64,000 nt of DNA from Candidatus Cacconaster scatequi (GCA_018065305.1 JAGHTO010000004.1:1-64000), one strand, 5' to 3'. Shown: positions 1 through 8,480, counted from the first letter of the stretch. Made by a program: numbers and translations. The notes: generated from the letters alone by a model not told the origin.

Positions 1-632
1 TCACCGATGACTCTGTCGCACATATTGATGGCGTCAAAATAGCCCTGATCCTCGTGACCGTATTTGTGTCCGGCGTGGTCAGTCTCGTCAACTGATACGA
101 ACAGGAATTCGGGCTGGTCTTTCAGATATGTGTCGAAAGCCTTTTTGAGAGTCTCCTCGCCATTCGGGCAATTCTCCGAGTAATCGAAGGCTTTCATATT
201 GTACATACGGGTCTGTCCGGTCCACTCGTAAAATCCGTAAACCTTTGCATCGGGACGCTGTTCCTTGACCACGTCGAAGATTGTAGGGAACTTGCCTTCG
301 GCATTGTGGACAGCGGGTTCAATCATACGGGTTTCGTATTCCCAGCCATTGTCGGTTACACCGTGCATTTCGATGGGGGCTCCGGAGAGCATACACATCC
401 AGTTCTGGGAAGATGAGGTTTCGCGTGCAACACGAGTGTGGAGAGAAACGGCTCCGTTTTCAATCATATAGTTGAAAGTGGGGGTTTCGGCTCTCTGAAG
501 TCCTACCGCACTCAGTGCGTCAAGACCGATGAAAATTACGTGTTTCGCTTTGGGAGTCTTCTGTTGATGGCAACAGGAAGCGGCCACCAGTGCCATACAG
601 AGGCAGGCGGCGGCAATGGTTTTTAATTTCAT
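1..632 (-). CDS. Alkaline-phosphatase-superfamily phosphodiesterase lipoprotein, 3' end cut off
   Basis: The frame is open from an ATG at 632 to the window edge, giving about 210 residues. It begins with a lipoprotein signal (MKLKTIAAACLCMALVAASC), with the lipidated cysteine at residue 20. After it come KHVIFIGLDALS, the metal and nucleophile region of type I phosphodiesterase/nucleotide pyrophosphatases, and a later VDETDHAGHKYGH segment with the Asp and His residues that bind metal in this superfamily. It should hydrolyse phosphodiester or phosphate-ester bonds at the outer surface or in the periplasm; the substrate cannot be told. It lies 22 bases downstream of recJ on the same strand and may be read through from it. 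A sulfatase-like or phosphopentomutase-like relative is possible. Confidence 0.8.
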   Translation of the reverse strand, partial: MKLKTIAAACLCMALVAASCCHQQKTPKAKHVIFIGLDALSAVGLQRAETPTFNYMIENGAVSLHTRVARETSSSQNWMCMLSGAPIEMHGVTDNGWEYETRMIEPAVHNAEGKFPTIFDVVKEQRPDAKVYGFYEWTGQTRMYNMKAFDYSENCPNGEETLKKAFDTYLKDQPEFLFVSVDETDHAGHKYGHEDQGYFDAINMCDRVIG

Positions 633-654
633 AAGTGCTGTTTGTATTTTTGGA

Positions 655-2415
655 TTAGAATAATTCCTTATCCTTGATATCCTTGACCCGCAACTGGATG
701 TTGGCTATGCCGCGATAGTAGTTCTCCGCTATGGAATAGCAAATGTCCACAGGGTTGCCGGCGTGCATGTGGTCAAAGTGTTCGGCAAGATTGAAGGCTA
801 TTGCGGAGACGTGGTGATAAGGCTCGTCCTCCTGAATCAGTTCGAGCTTCAGATGTTTGGGCTCCGGCCTTCTGGAGCCGTCATCCGCATCCGTCATACC
901 GACTTTCCTTCCGTTGCCGTTGTCATAGACGTTCTCGGTGATGAACACCGGAGACTGATTCCCCGGCCCGAAAGGCTGGAATTGCTTGAGCAGACGGAAG
1001 AATTTGGGGGTTATCTGGTTGAAGTCGAGGTATGAGTCAATCGTTACAATCGGGGTGAGGTCGATGTTTGAAATTTTAGCTGCGACATCTTCCTCGAAAC
1101 GGTGGCAGAACTTTTCAAAGTTCTCCTCTTTAATAGTCAGTCCCGCTGCGTACATATGACCTCCGAAGTTTTCGAGCAGGTCGGCGCAGGATTCAATTGA
1201 GGCATACAGGTCAAAGCCGGCCACAGATCTTGCGGAACCGGTAATGAACCCGTTGGACTTGGTCATCACGATTGTGGGCTTGTAATATGCCTCCACGAGG
1301 CGGGATGCCACAATGCCCAGAACTCCCTTGTGCCAGGAGGGATTATATACTATGGTAGCCTTCTTTTCGCTGTATTCGGGATTGTCACGAACCATTTCGA
1401 TGGCTTCGCGCGTAATCTCGCGGTCAATTTTCTTGCGGTCGTTGTTGTGCTCGTTGATGGCTTCCCCGATTTCGCGGGCGTCATCCTCGTCGCGGGCAGT
1501 CAGCATATCCACTGCTGTCCTGCCGGATTCCATACGGCCAGCCGCATTGATTCGGGGGCCTATCTTGAAGACTATTTCGTCAATGGTAATCCGGTGTTTC
1601 TCCAGTCCTGAAAGTTTGATGATGCTCATCAGCCCCTTCCGGGGATTTTCGTTGAGCTGTTTCAGCCCGAAATATGCCAGAACCCTGTTTTCTCCGGTGA
1701 CGGAGACGAGATCGGAGGCGATGCTGACCACAAGCAGGTCAAGAAGGCTAGCTATCTGTTCGAATTGGATTCCGTGGCTTGCAGAATATGCCTGGACAAG
1801 TTTGAAACCAACACCGCAACCGGACAAATCATCAAAAGGATAGGTGTCATCCTCCCTTTTCGGGTCGAGCACCGCCACTGCGGGCGGAAGCTCTGAATCA
1901 GGGAGGTGGTGGTCGCAGATAATCACGTCAATCCCGAGAGATGCGGCATACCTGACTTTCTCTATGGCCTTGATGCCGCAGTCCAAGGTGATTATCAGGC
2001 TGCATCCGTGAGCTTTGGCACAGTCAATGCCTTTGTACGAAACGCCATATCCCTCATCATATCTGTCGGGGATATAATACTCTATCTCCTTGGTGAACTG
2101 GCGGAAAAACGAATATACAAGAGAGACGGCCGTTGTTCCGTCCACATCGTAATCTCCGTATATGAAAAGACGTTCCTTGTGTTTTATCGCTTCGTCAAGC
2201 CTCTTGACCGCCTTTTCCATATCTTTCATCAGGAAGGGGTCGTGAAGCATCGACAAATCGGGGCGGAAGAATTCACGGGCCTTTGCGAAGGAATCAATGC
2301 CACGCTGGACCAGCAGGTTGGCAAGAATCTGGTCGATGCCCAGTTCCTGCGCAAGCTGGCGGACAATTACAGGATTGCCCTGTTCCTTGACGTTCCATTT
2401 CTTCTCTATGCCCAT
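655..2415 (-). CDS. recJ: Single-stranded-DNA-specific exonuclease RecJ
   Basis: The product is 586 residues, the usual size for RecJ. It degrades single-stranded DNA 5' to 3' in recombination and mismatch repair in the cytoplasm. The DHH-phosphoesterase motifs are intact: GDYDVDGTTA near residues 87-96, DCG near 145-147, DHH at 168-170, then GVGFK, the RINAAGRM segment and GSARSV of the DHHA1 part. A C-terminal OB-like region follows. The gene sits 17 bases downstream of ssb on the same strand, a sensible pairing because SSB recruits RecJ to its substrate. The start is ATG at 2415. I see nothing abnormal. Confidence 0.96.
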   Translation of the reverse strand: MGIEKKWNVKEQGNPVIVRQLAQELGIDQILANLLVQRGIDSFAKAREFFRPDLSMLHDPFLMKDMEKAVKRLDEAIKHKERLFIYGDYDVDGTTAVSLVYSFFRQFTKEIEYYIPDRYDEGYGVSYKGIDCAKAHGCSLIITLDCGIKAIEKVRYAASLGIDVIICDHHLPDSELPPAVAVLDPKREDDTYPFDDLSGCGVGFKLVQAYSASHGIQFEQIASLLDLLVVSIASDLVSVTGENRVLAYFGLKQLNENPRKGLMSIIKLSGLEKHRITIDEIVFKIGPRINAAGRMESGRTAVDMLTARDEDDAREIGEAINEHNNDRKKIDREITREAIEMVRDNPEYSEKKATIVYNPSWHKGVLGIVASRLVEAYYKPTIVMTKSNGFITGSARSVAGFDLYASIESCADLLENFGGHMYAAGLTIKEENFEKFCHRFEEDVAAKISNIDLTPIVTIDSYLDFNQITPKFFRLLKQFQPFGPGNQSPVFITENVYDNGNGRKVGMTDADDGSRRPEPKHLKLELIQEDEPYHHVSAIAFNLAEHFDHMHAGNPVDICYSIAENYYRGIANIQLRVKDIKDKELF

Positions 2416-2432
2416 ATCTTGAATATATCGAC

Positions 2433-2900
2433 TTAGAACGGCAGGTCGTCAGTCCCTTCGTCAGACAGATCTGCTGAGGATACGAAAGGTGTTGTCTGAA
2501 CCGGTGCGGGTGCAGGGGCAGGAGCGGCGGGTGCAGCGGAATATCCGCGGTCCATCTGGACGGGGCCTTCATTGCGGCGGCCAAGCAGTTGGATTGCCGT
2601 GGCTCTGATTTCCGTTGCATAATGCTTGTTGCCTGACTGGTCATCCCAGGTTCTGGTCCGGATTGCTCCCTCCACGAATATCTGGGTGCCTTTGTGGATA
2701 TAATTTCTGGCAAGATCCGCCAACTGTCCCCAACCGATTACGGTGTGCCATTCGGTCACCTCCTTGGATTCGCCGTTGCGGTCCTTGAATCTTTCGTTAG
2801 TTGCAAGAGTAATGGTGGCTACAGATGAGCCTCCTTCCAGATGCCTGATGTCGGGTTCCTTCCCTACATTTCCAATCAACAGAACTTTATTCAAACTCAT
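2433..2900 (-). CDS. ssb: Single-stranded DNA-binding protein
   Basis: This 155-residue protein has an N-terminal OB fold (residues 1-105, MSLNKVLLIGNVGKEPDIRH at the start), a Pro/Ala-rich linker (PAAPAPAPAPVQ) and the conserved acidic tip ending DDLPF that docks partner proteins such as RecJ, RecQ and PriA. It coats single-stranded DNA during replication and repair. It is the first gene of an ssb-recJ pair. A weak Bacteroidota-type promoter lies just upstream. The tip reads DDLPF rather than the enterobacterial DDDIPF, which is common in this phylum. Confidence 0.97.
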   Translation of the reverse strand: MSLNKVLLIGNVGKEPDIRHLEGGSSVATITLATNERFKDRNGESKEVTEWHTVIGWGQLADLARNYIHKGTQIFVEGAIRTRTWDDQSGNKHYATEIRATAIQLLGRRNEGPVQMDRGYSAAPAAPAPAPAPVQTTPFVSSADLSDEGTDDLPF

Positions 2901-2915
2901 AACACAAAATTTTGA

Positions 2916-2946
2916 TAAAGGTACGAAAAATTAGCGACGTTCGAAA
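2916..2946 (-). promoter_or_regulatory. Possible ssb promoter
   Basis: On the minus strand a -7-like box TACCTTTA (2916-2923) is preceded at 19 bases by TTTC (2943-2946). Each box departs by one base from the Bacteroidota consensus TAnnTTTG and TTTG. The spacing to the ssb start (about 15 bases) is plausible. Confidence 0.4.
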
Positions 2947-3005
2947 TTTTATTTGCAATTCCCGACAGCAGAAAAAAGCGTGCCGCAATTAAAAGTTAAT
3001 GATAT

Positions 3006-3608
3006 TTATTGAAGATTGAAATTGTTGAGCAGGGAATCAAGGGATTTGTTTTCAATTCCTTGCCTGAGGGCCTCTTTTGCCGACCTTTCCGCATCGATGA
3101 TGAGTTCCCTGAGATACTCTTCCAAATCCGTCGATGCCGGAAGATTCATCTTCTTTCTGATTTTGTAGCGCTTGTTGTAGAAAGTGGCCGGGTGGTCGTA
3201 CCCGTAGGCGAGGCTGATTTCTGCCGATGAAAGTCCTATTGACAGCATACCGCAGAAATCGAGATCCGACTGATTCAAAAGAGGATACTTCTTTTTAAGA
3301 CGGGTCAGCATCCCGTGGCAGTATCTGTTTGAAATGGGTGTGATCTGTCCGGCCAGAGTATGGATGTTGGAATTTCGGAAAGAAAAATTCTTTCTCAACC
3401 TTTTCATCAGGAGCGCACTGTTCTCCCCGCTTGCCGCGAGTGAGGTCATTATCTCCAGAATGACGGTAACCACGGAGTCGATAGCTCTTGTGTCACCGAA
3501 TTCAAGTGCGTTGATGTGAGTCAGAAGGCTCCGTATCTGGTTACGGAGATGGACGATTTTAACAAACAGCAAACTGCAGATTAGCAGAAGAGCAAATAGA
3601 AATGACAA
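3006..3608 (-). CDS. Membrane-anchored LuxR-like HTH protein, 5' end probably frameshifted
   Basis: This 200-residue protein has an N-terminal membrane span (SFLFALLLICSLLFVKIV), a short coiled region, and a C-terminal helix-turn-helix (GLSSAEISLAYGYDHPATFY, then a KRYKIRKKMN recognition region). It resembles the C-terminal part of Bacteroidales membrane regulators that carry a LuxR-like domain after one span; the usual N-terminal sensor repeats are missing. The only in-frame start is a TTG at 3608, inside a run of eight A on the plus strand. One base fewer in that run would join this frame to an ATG at 3627, two bases after the aroE stop, giving MKTIVFL before the span. Either the gene is phase-variable or slips during transcription, or the assembly has an error. 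Target genes are unknown. Confidence 0.65.
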   Translation of the reverse strand: MSFLFALLLICSLLFVKIVHLRNQIRSLLTHINALEFGDTRAIDSVVTVILEIMTSLAASGENSALLMKRLRKNFSFRNSNIHTLAGQITPISNRYCHGMLTRLKKKYPLLNQSDLDFCGMLSIGLSSAEISLAYGYDHPATFYNKRYKIRKKMNLPASTDLEEYLRELIIDAERSAKEALRQGIENKSLDSLLNNFNLQ

Positions 3609-3614
3609 AAAAAA
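3607..3614. repeat. Homopolymer A8 at the start of the HTH gene
   Basis: Eight consecutive A on the plus strand (T8 in the coding strand) separate an ideally placed ATG (3625-3627) from the reading frame of the downstream HTH gene. With seven T the two would be in one frame. Tracts of this length are prone to slippage and to sequencing error. Confidence 0.75.
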
Positions 3615-3629
3615 CGATTGTTTTCATAT

Positions 3630-4397
3630 TCATAAATGAGCGCGGAATTCGCTTAAATTCTGCATGTCAGGAAATTGTCCAGTCATAATGCGGAATCCGG
3701 AAGCCGCCTGCCCCACAAGCCATTCCGTCCCCGGAAAATATTTGTACCCGGGCTCTTTTCCGTGGGGAGACAGTCCCGGATTACGGTAGTTGGCTTCAAT
3801 GACCGTTTTCCCCCTAAGGTCAAGGCTCAGAATATCGGAGGTTACAAGCGGCAGGGTATGGACAAGGATATCGAATCCGTATCCGGACATTTCTTCGCAA
3901 TCCAGATGCAGGGGCTCCATCCATTCTGAAGTCCGGCAGAATTGCTGTGCCTTTCGGAAATCCCGGTTTGCCACCCCGGTGGGAAAATTCAGGATTGCGG
4001 ATGCGAGCGCTGCAGCTTTTCCCGCTCCTCCGCAGCCTGTGACGAGAACCCTCGGGATGCGGCCAAGACTGGTTGCCGCCTTTTTCAGCAATTCCTCCAC
4101 GGCAGTACAGTCGGTATTGTAGGCTCTGATTCCGCCGGTTTCCTTGACAAGGAGATTCGTGGCCCGGAGAATGGCTGTCCGGGAGTCTGTACTGTCGGCA
4201 ATCAGGAATGCCTTCTCCTTGTATGGGGCTGTCACGTTGATTGCATCATAATGGCTTTTGAATTCGCTGACCGCCTCCTCGAAAGTCTCCCTTTCAATAA
4301 GGTCGTAGGTGTCGGCGGACAGGGGATATCCCGCACGGAACAACTGCGGGCTGAGGCTGTGCCCGATGGGGCTTCCTATCAGTCCGAAACGTTTCAT
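3630..4397 (-). CDS. aroE: Shikimate 5-dehydrogenase
   Basis: The 255-residue enzyme reduces 3-dehydroshikimate to shikimate with NADPH in aromatic amino acid synthesis. The substrate serines are in SLS (residues 14-16), the catalytic lysine in NVTAPYK (K60), the Asp partner in NTD (D96), and the nucleotide-binding loop is VTGCGGAGKAAALA near 120. The C-terminal QAASGF matches the family's substrate-binding helix. The length is close to the usual 270. Its start overlaps the upstream methyltransferase stop by 4 bases, so the two are translationally coupled. Confidence 0.95.
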   Translation of the reverse strand: MKRFGLIGSPIGHSLSPQLFRAGYPLSADTYDLIERETFEEAVSEFKSHYDAINVTAPYKEKAFLIADSTDSRTAILRATNLLVKETGGIRAYNTDCTAVEELLKKAATSLGRIPRVLVTGCGGAGKAAALASAILNFPTGVANRDFRKAQQFCRTSEWMEPLHLDCEEMSGYGFDILVHTLPLVTSDILSLDLRGKTVIEANYRNPGLSPHGKEPGYKYFPGTEWLVGQAASGFRIMTGQFPDMQNLSEFRAHL

Positions 4398-5173
4398 TCG
4401 GATATAATATTTCTCTGTCTCACAGCTTCGAAGCAGAGGATTGCCGCAGATACGGAGACGTTCAGGGAGTCCATCATACCTGCCATTGGAATTCTTATTT
4501 TTGCATCTGACCTCTCTCTCCAGAAGTCGGTGAGACCTTTGTCTTCCGTGCCGAATACCAGCGCTGTTCCGCAGGTCATATCGGTGTCATAATAGAGCTC
4601 GGAGTCCTGCAGCTGGGCCGTCAGAATTCTGATACCGGCCGATTTGATGACGGAGAATGCTTCCTGCGAGGTGCAGCAGACTGTCGGGACGCTGAAGATT
4701 GCGCCGAGACTTGCCCGTATCAGATTCGGGTTGTACAGGTCCGTCAGAGGGTCACAGATGAATACGGCATCCACACCCGCCGCATCTGCAGTGCGGAGGA
4801 CCGCCCCGAGATTGCCCGGTTTCTCCACACTCTCCAGAACCAGGATTAGGGAATTTGCAGTGAGAGACAAATCTTCCGGAGCTGTGTTCTTCTCTTTCAT
4901 CACGGCTATGATTCCTTCCGTCCCTTCCCGATAGGCTATCTTGGTGTACACCTTATCTGTCACTTCGTAAACCGGACAGTCCGTATTCTGCGGGACTTTG
5001 CTTTCGTTTGTGCAGAATATACCGACGGCCTGAAAACCGCTGGCGAGGGCCCGTTCTATCTCGCGGCGGCCTTCAACTGCAAAAATCCCGCGCATACGAC
5101 GCTCGCGGGATTTTGTCTCAAGGGTCACCAGATCCTTGATTTTCTGATTCTGCAAAGACGAAATTAACTCCAT
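4394..5173 (-). CDS. SpoU (TrmH/RlmB) family RNA 2'-O-ribose methyltransferase
   Basis: The 259-residue protein has an N-terminal L30e-like substrate-binding part (to about residue 100) and a C-terminal SPOUT knot domain. Visible SpoU motifs are NPGNLGAVLRTA-like (KPGNLGAVLRTADAAGVDAV), NPNLIRASLGAIFSVP, FGTEDKGL and SLNVSVSAAI. It should methylate a ribose 2'-OH in rRNA or tRNA using S-adenosylmethionine. Which nucleotide is modified cannot be read from the sequence. The ATG follows the lysS stop directly (TAGATG), and the gene overlaps aroE by 4 bases. Confidence 0.9.
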   Translation of the reverse strand: MELISSLQNQKIKDLVTLETKSRERRMRGIFAVEGRREIERALASGFQAVGIFCTNESKVPQNTDCPVYEVTDKVYTKIAYREGTEGIIAVMKEKNTAPEDLSLTANSLILVLESVEKPGNLGAVLRTADAAGVDAVFICDPLTDLYNPNLIRASLGAIFSVPTVCCTSQEAFSVIKSAGIRILTAQLQDSELYYDTDMTCGTALVFGTEDKGLTDFWRERSDAKIRIPMAGMMDSLNVSVSAAILCFEAVRQRNIISE

Positions 5174-6715
5174 CTACTCCTGTGATTCGTTCTGGGTTGT
5201 CTTTGTCACCTGAGGACGCATCTGGGGGAAGAAGAGGACATCCTGAATGGTCGTGGCTCCTGTCATCATCATCGTCAGACGGTCAATGCCCATTCCGAGA
5301 CCGGATGTAGGGGGCATACCATATTCAAGCGCACGGACGAAGTCCATATCTATATACATCGCCTCGTCGTCTCCGGCGTTCTTCAGTCGGGCCTGCTCGT
5401 TGAATCTTTCAAGCTGGTCGATAGGGTCGTTGAGCTCACTGTATGCATTGGCAAGTTCCTTTCCGTTTACGAAGAGCTCGAACCTCTCGGTCAGGGCCGG
5501 GTTTTCGCGGTGACGCTTCGTGAGAGGACTCATCTCAACCGGATAATCGGTGATGAAGGTGGGCTGTATCAGGTTCTTCTCGCAATATTCCCCGAAGATT
5601 GCATCAATGAGTTTGCCTACACCCATCTCCTTCGATACGGGGACATTTAGATCTGCACATACCTTGCGGAGGGCCGTTTCATCCATTCCTGCTACGTCGA
5701 CACCTGCATACTCTTTGATGGCCTCAAGCATAGGAAGCTTGCGGTAGGGGGCCTTGAACTCGATTTCGTTGCCCCATACATCGAATTTGGTCTTGCCGTT
5801 GATTGTGAGGGCAATCTTTTCCAGCATCGTCTCCACGAAAGCCATCATCCATTTGTAGTCCTTGTAGGCTACGTAAATCTCCATACAGGTGAATTCAGGA
5901 TTGTGGGTACGGTCCATTCCCTCGTTGCGGAAATCTTTCGCGAATTCATAGACCCCGTTGAAGCCTCCAACTATCAATCTCTTGAGATACAGTTCGTTGG
6001 CGATTCGGAGGTAGAGAGGAATGTCCAGTGTGTTGTGGTGGGTTATGAAGGGGCGGGCAGTGGCTCCACCGGGGATTGACTGGAGGATGGGGGTCTCGAC
6101 TTCAAGGCATCCGTTCTCGTTGAAATATTCCCTCATTGTGGCGATTATCTTGGCCCTCTTGACGAAAGTCTCCTTTACCTGAGGGTTGACTATAAGGTCC
6201 ACGTATCTCATACGATACCTCAGTTCGGGATCGGAGAAGGCGTCATACACTTCGCCCTCCTTTTCCTTGACGATAGGGAGGACTCTGAGGGATTTACTCA
6301 GGACGGTGAGATTTTTGGCGTGTATTGACAGCTGGCCTGTCTGGGTAATGAAGGCGAAACCTTCAATGCCGATGACGTCGCCTATGTCGAGGAGTTTCTT
6401 GAAGACGGTGTTGTAGAGCGTCTTGTCCTCTCCGGGGCATATCTCATCGCGTTTCACATAAACCTGAATGCGGCCCGTACTGTCCTGAAGTTCGATGAAA
6501 GATGCGGCGCCCATAATGCGGCGGCTCATCATACGTCCTGCTATGACTACTTCCGGGAAGTTGTTTTTCTCAGGGTCATACCCCTCCTTAATCTGTTGCG
6601 CTGTCGCGTTTATCTTGTATTCGGCGGCGGGGTAGGGCTCTATGCCGAGCTCCCGGAGTTTCGCAAGCGATTCCCTTCTTCCTATTTCCTGTTCGTTGAG
6701 ATCTGTGAATTCCAT
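5174..6715 (-). CDS. lysS: Lysyl-tRNA synthetase, class II
   Basis: The product is 513 residues from the ATG at 6715 ([20 protein letters not shown]). A longer frame reaching a TTG at 6733 adds six residues but has nothing to recommend it. It charges tRNA-Lys with lysine. An N-terminal OB anticodon-binding domain (about 60-160, [14 protein letters not shown]) is followed by the class II catalytic core, with motif 2 [15 protein letters not shown] and motif 3 [15 protein letters not shown]. The gene heads a tightly packed minus-strand run (lysS, RNA methylase, aroE, HTH gene). A TAAATTTG box 23-30 bases upstream of the ATG is a likely promoter element. Confidence 0.96.
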   Translation of the reverse strand: MEFTDLNEQEIGRRESLAKLRELGIEPYPAAEYKINATAQQIKEGYDPEKNNFPEVVIAGRMMSRRIMGAASFIELQDSTGRIQVYVKRDEICPGEDKTLYNTVFKKLLDIGDVIGIEGFAFITQTGQLSIHAKNLTVLSKSLRVLPIVKEKEGEVYDAFSDPELRYRMRYVDLIVNPQVKETFVKRAKIIATMREYFNENGCLEVETPILQSIPGGATARPFITHHNTLDIPLYLRIANELYLKRLIVGGFNGVYEFAKDFRNEGMDRTHNPEFTCMEIYVAYKDYKWMMAFVETMLEKIALTINGKTKFDVWGNEIEFKAPYRKLPMLEAIKEYAGVDVAGMDETALRKVCADLNVPVSKEMGVGKLIDAIFGEYCEKNLIQPTFITDYPVEMSPLTKRHRENPALTERFELFVNGKELANAYSELNDPIDQLERFNEQARLKNAGDDEAMYIDMDFVRALEYGMPPTSGLGMGIDRLTMMMTGATTIQDVLFFPQMRPQVTKTTQNESQE

Positions 6716-6737
6716 TTGTATTCCTATTTGCAAACCA

Positions 6738-6765
6738 CAAATTTAGTGTTTTTTTCGTAAATTTG
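6738..6765. promoter_or_regulatory. Divergent -7 boxes between lysS and the VOC remnant
   Basis: CAAATTTA (6738-6745) is a TAAATTTG box facing lysS on the minus strand, and TAAATTTG (6758-6765) faces right. Both match the Bacteroidota -7 consensus TAnnTTTG. A clear TTTG at -33 is not visible for either. Confidence 0.5.
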
Positions 6766-6799
6766 ATATTGGAAACAGCGGACATCAACCAATCCCGAT

Positions 6800-7000
6800 A
6801 TGAAAAAAATCATCACAATCGCTTTAATTCTAATCCCCGTGATTATGACAGCACAGACAACAGAATTCAAGAGACCCAAAATCACCGGTATCGTACATAT
6901 CGGCATCTTTACGGAAAAGGCTGTGAGCGGCACTCCGTCTCCATCCACCTATGGCCTACCTCTCCGCTACGATGGAGATATGACACCTCTGCTCTACTAA
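6800..7000 (+). pseudogene. Remnant of a secreted VOC (glyoxalase-like) domain protein
   Basis: A 66-residue frame starts with a clear signal peptide (MKKIITIALILIPVIMTAQ) and continues FKRPKITGIVHIGIFTEKA. That segment looks like the first strand of VOC-family proteins (ITGI-HI pattern with the metal-binding histidine). It then runs into unrelated sequence and stops. A real VOC protein needs about 120 more residues, and no continuation appears in the other two frames before the next gene at 7029. I read it as a 5' fragment left by a deletion. It could instead be a small secreted peptide, because a promoter-like box lies upstream. Confidence 0.45.
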
Positions 7001-7016
7001 TATCAGGGTTATTTCT

Positions 7017-7024
7017 TAATTTTG
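7017..7024 (+). promoter_or_regulatory. -7 box four bases before the 7029 gene
   Basis: TAATTTTG matches TAnnTTTG, and only four bases separate it from the ATG at 7029. If used, transcription would begin at or next to the start codon. No TTTG is seen at the -33 position. Confidence 0.4.
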
Positions 7025-7028
7025 CGGT

Positions 7029-8213
7029 ATGAGAACAACAACCATACTATTCATTGCATTGCCAATGCTGTTTCTATGCGCATGCGACAGGACTACAGTA
7101 AAGGATTATCACTTTGACGGCAAGCCTTCCGAAGAAGTGCTTTGCAACTACCTTGACCGCGCCATCACAATGATGGGGCTTCTGACCGACTCCTACCCCG
7201 ACAAGGATGCCGACATCGACTTCATAGTTGAGACGGGCACCAAATTCGTGGGCCGTGCCGTGTGCATCTGGGGAGGTGAAAGCAGTTTCAACAACCAGGA
7301 ATGGCTCGCAAACGCCAAAGCCTATGCGGCGAAAGTACACGAGGCCGCACCTGACGTGGTTCTCCAGGGATGCTGCTTCGAATATATGACTCGCGGGGTC
7401 GAGTCGCTTTCCATACCGGCCTGGGCCTTCGAATCCCTCGGCCTCCCGGTTGAGCAGAGGAACTTTGATATGGAAGCTATGCTCTACCCCGACGGATCAT
7501 TCGTGGGTCACTGGGATGACGGCAACAGCGTCCCCGACATACGTCAGACCGAGACACAACTGTGGTATTCGTTTCTCATCGGTCACTTTGTGGAGATGGG
7601 CTGCGAGGCCGTACACCTCGGCCAGACTATGCTTGTGGGGGCTCAGGACAAGGAATGGAAAGCCTACGACGAGTTCCTCTCGAAGATGCACGCATATCAT
7701 GACCCCAAAGCACGCCGCCACTATGTGATGTACGACGCACACGCCGGAGAGGAGGGGATGTTCACCCCCGACGGACGCAGTGTTCTGGACTACAACGCAT
7801 TCCCCATGCGCATAGAGGAGACCCCGGAGAACGGATATCTCACCGCGAGGCTCAGGCCCGGATTCACCGACGCGATGTACGGCACCTATCCTCACCCATA
7901 CCTGGTGGAATTCGACAACTATGGTACGAGCGGCCATCCCGGCAAACCGTCCGACCGCAGCAACCCCGATCTACCCTTCTGGGAGCAGATATTTATATGG
8001 GGGTACGACGAGATAACCTGGCTTTACACCTTACCCGAGCAGCAGAGGCAGGATTGGCTCAGATATGCATTCCACTGGATCAAGGAAAATGACCCTTGGT
8101 GCCACCTGCAGATGCCCGGAACGAGAGGCAAGGCCCGTGCGATTGCACCCACCGAAAACGTTCCTGACGGAATGAACCTGACGGAGACGATTAAGGAACT
8201 CTGGAACGAGTAA
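7029..8213 (+). CDS. Lipoprotein of unknown function, possibly a TIM-barrel hydrolase
   Basis: The 394-residue product has a lipoprotein signal (MRTTTILFIALPMLFLCAC, cysteine at residue 19) and should be anchored in a membrane, facing the periplasm or cell surface. The rest is rich in Trp, Tyr and acidic residues. Segments such as VVLQGCCFEYMTRGVESLSI, FVGHWDDGNSVPD and MGCEAVHLGQTMLVG recall strand-loop turns of glycoside-hydrolase-like barrels, but I do not recognise the family. No partner gene is adjacent: a VOC remnant lies upstream and an inverted-repeat element downstream. Base composition matches the surroundings. Confidence 0.8.
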   Translation: MRTTTILFIALPMLFLCACDRTTVKDYHFDGKPSEEVLCNYLDRAITMMGLLTDSYPDKDADIDFIVETGTKFVGRAVCIWGGESSFNNQEWLANAKAYAAKVHEAAPDVVLQGCCFEYMTRGVESLSIPAWAFESLGLPVEQRNFDMEAMLYPDGSFVGHWDDGNSVPDIRQTETQLWYSFLIGHFVEMGCEAVHLGQTMLVGAQDKEWKAYDEFLSKMHAYHDPKARRHYVMYDAHAGEEGMFTPDGRSVLDYNAFPMRIEETPENGYLTARLRPGFTDAMYGTYPHPYLVEFDNYGTSGHPGKPSDRSNPDLPFWEQIFIWGYDEITWLYTLPEQQRQDWLRYAFHWIKENDPWCHLQMPGTRGKARAIAPTENVPDGMNLTETIKELWNE

Positions 8214-8347
8214 GCAGTGAGCGATTGCAAATAAAGCGCTAAGCAGGGATTAGTCACGGCTTTGCCGAGCCTTTTCCCTTCCTCCTCGCCGGAGGGGCCC
8301 TTGCAAGATGGGGGAGGGTGATTCCTGTAAATGTATTCGACCGACAT

Positions 8348-8457
8348 CAGCTGCCTTTGGCGGCTGCTTTGTTTGTGTAAATAGAGGTGTCAGAATGAGA
8401 GCGAGCTTTCATTCTGACACCTCTATTTACACAAACAGCCTCGCTTTCGCGAGGCTG
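8348..8457. repeat. REPIN-like element: two inverted hairpin-plus-tail units
   Basis: A perfect 28-base inverted repeat (arms 8371-8398 and 8409-8436, loop 8399-8408) is flanked on each outer side by a GC-rich hairpin (8348-8366: CAGCTGCC, TTT, GGCGGCTG; 8436-8457: CAGCCTCGC, TTTC, GCGAGGCTG). Read outward-in on each strand, both halves are the same unit, a hairpin followed by a conserved 28-base tail. The hairpin stems differ in sequence but keep pairing. This head-to-head layout is that of REP doublets (REPIN/BIME elements). A GC hairpin at 8281-8295 and another at 8256-8266 lie in the same gap. Confidence 0.7.
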
Positions 8458-8480
8458 CCGGTCTGATAATCATCATCTTG

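Noticed and set aside
1313-1843. 176-residue plus-strand frame inside recJ
   Set aside because: It is antisense to a complete, motif-intact RecJ, with no ribosome site or recognisable domain.
8371-8436. Intrinsic terminator as the full explanation of the long inverted repeat
   Set aside because: There is no T run after either arm, and the flanking paired hairpins with identical tails point to a repeat element.
8371-8436. CRISPR repeat or integron attC site
   Set aside because: There is one inverted pair only, no spacer array, no cas gene and no integrase nearby.
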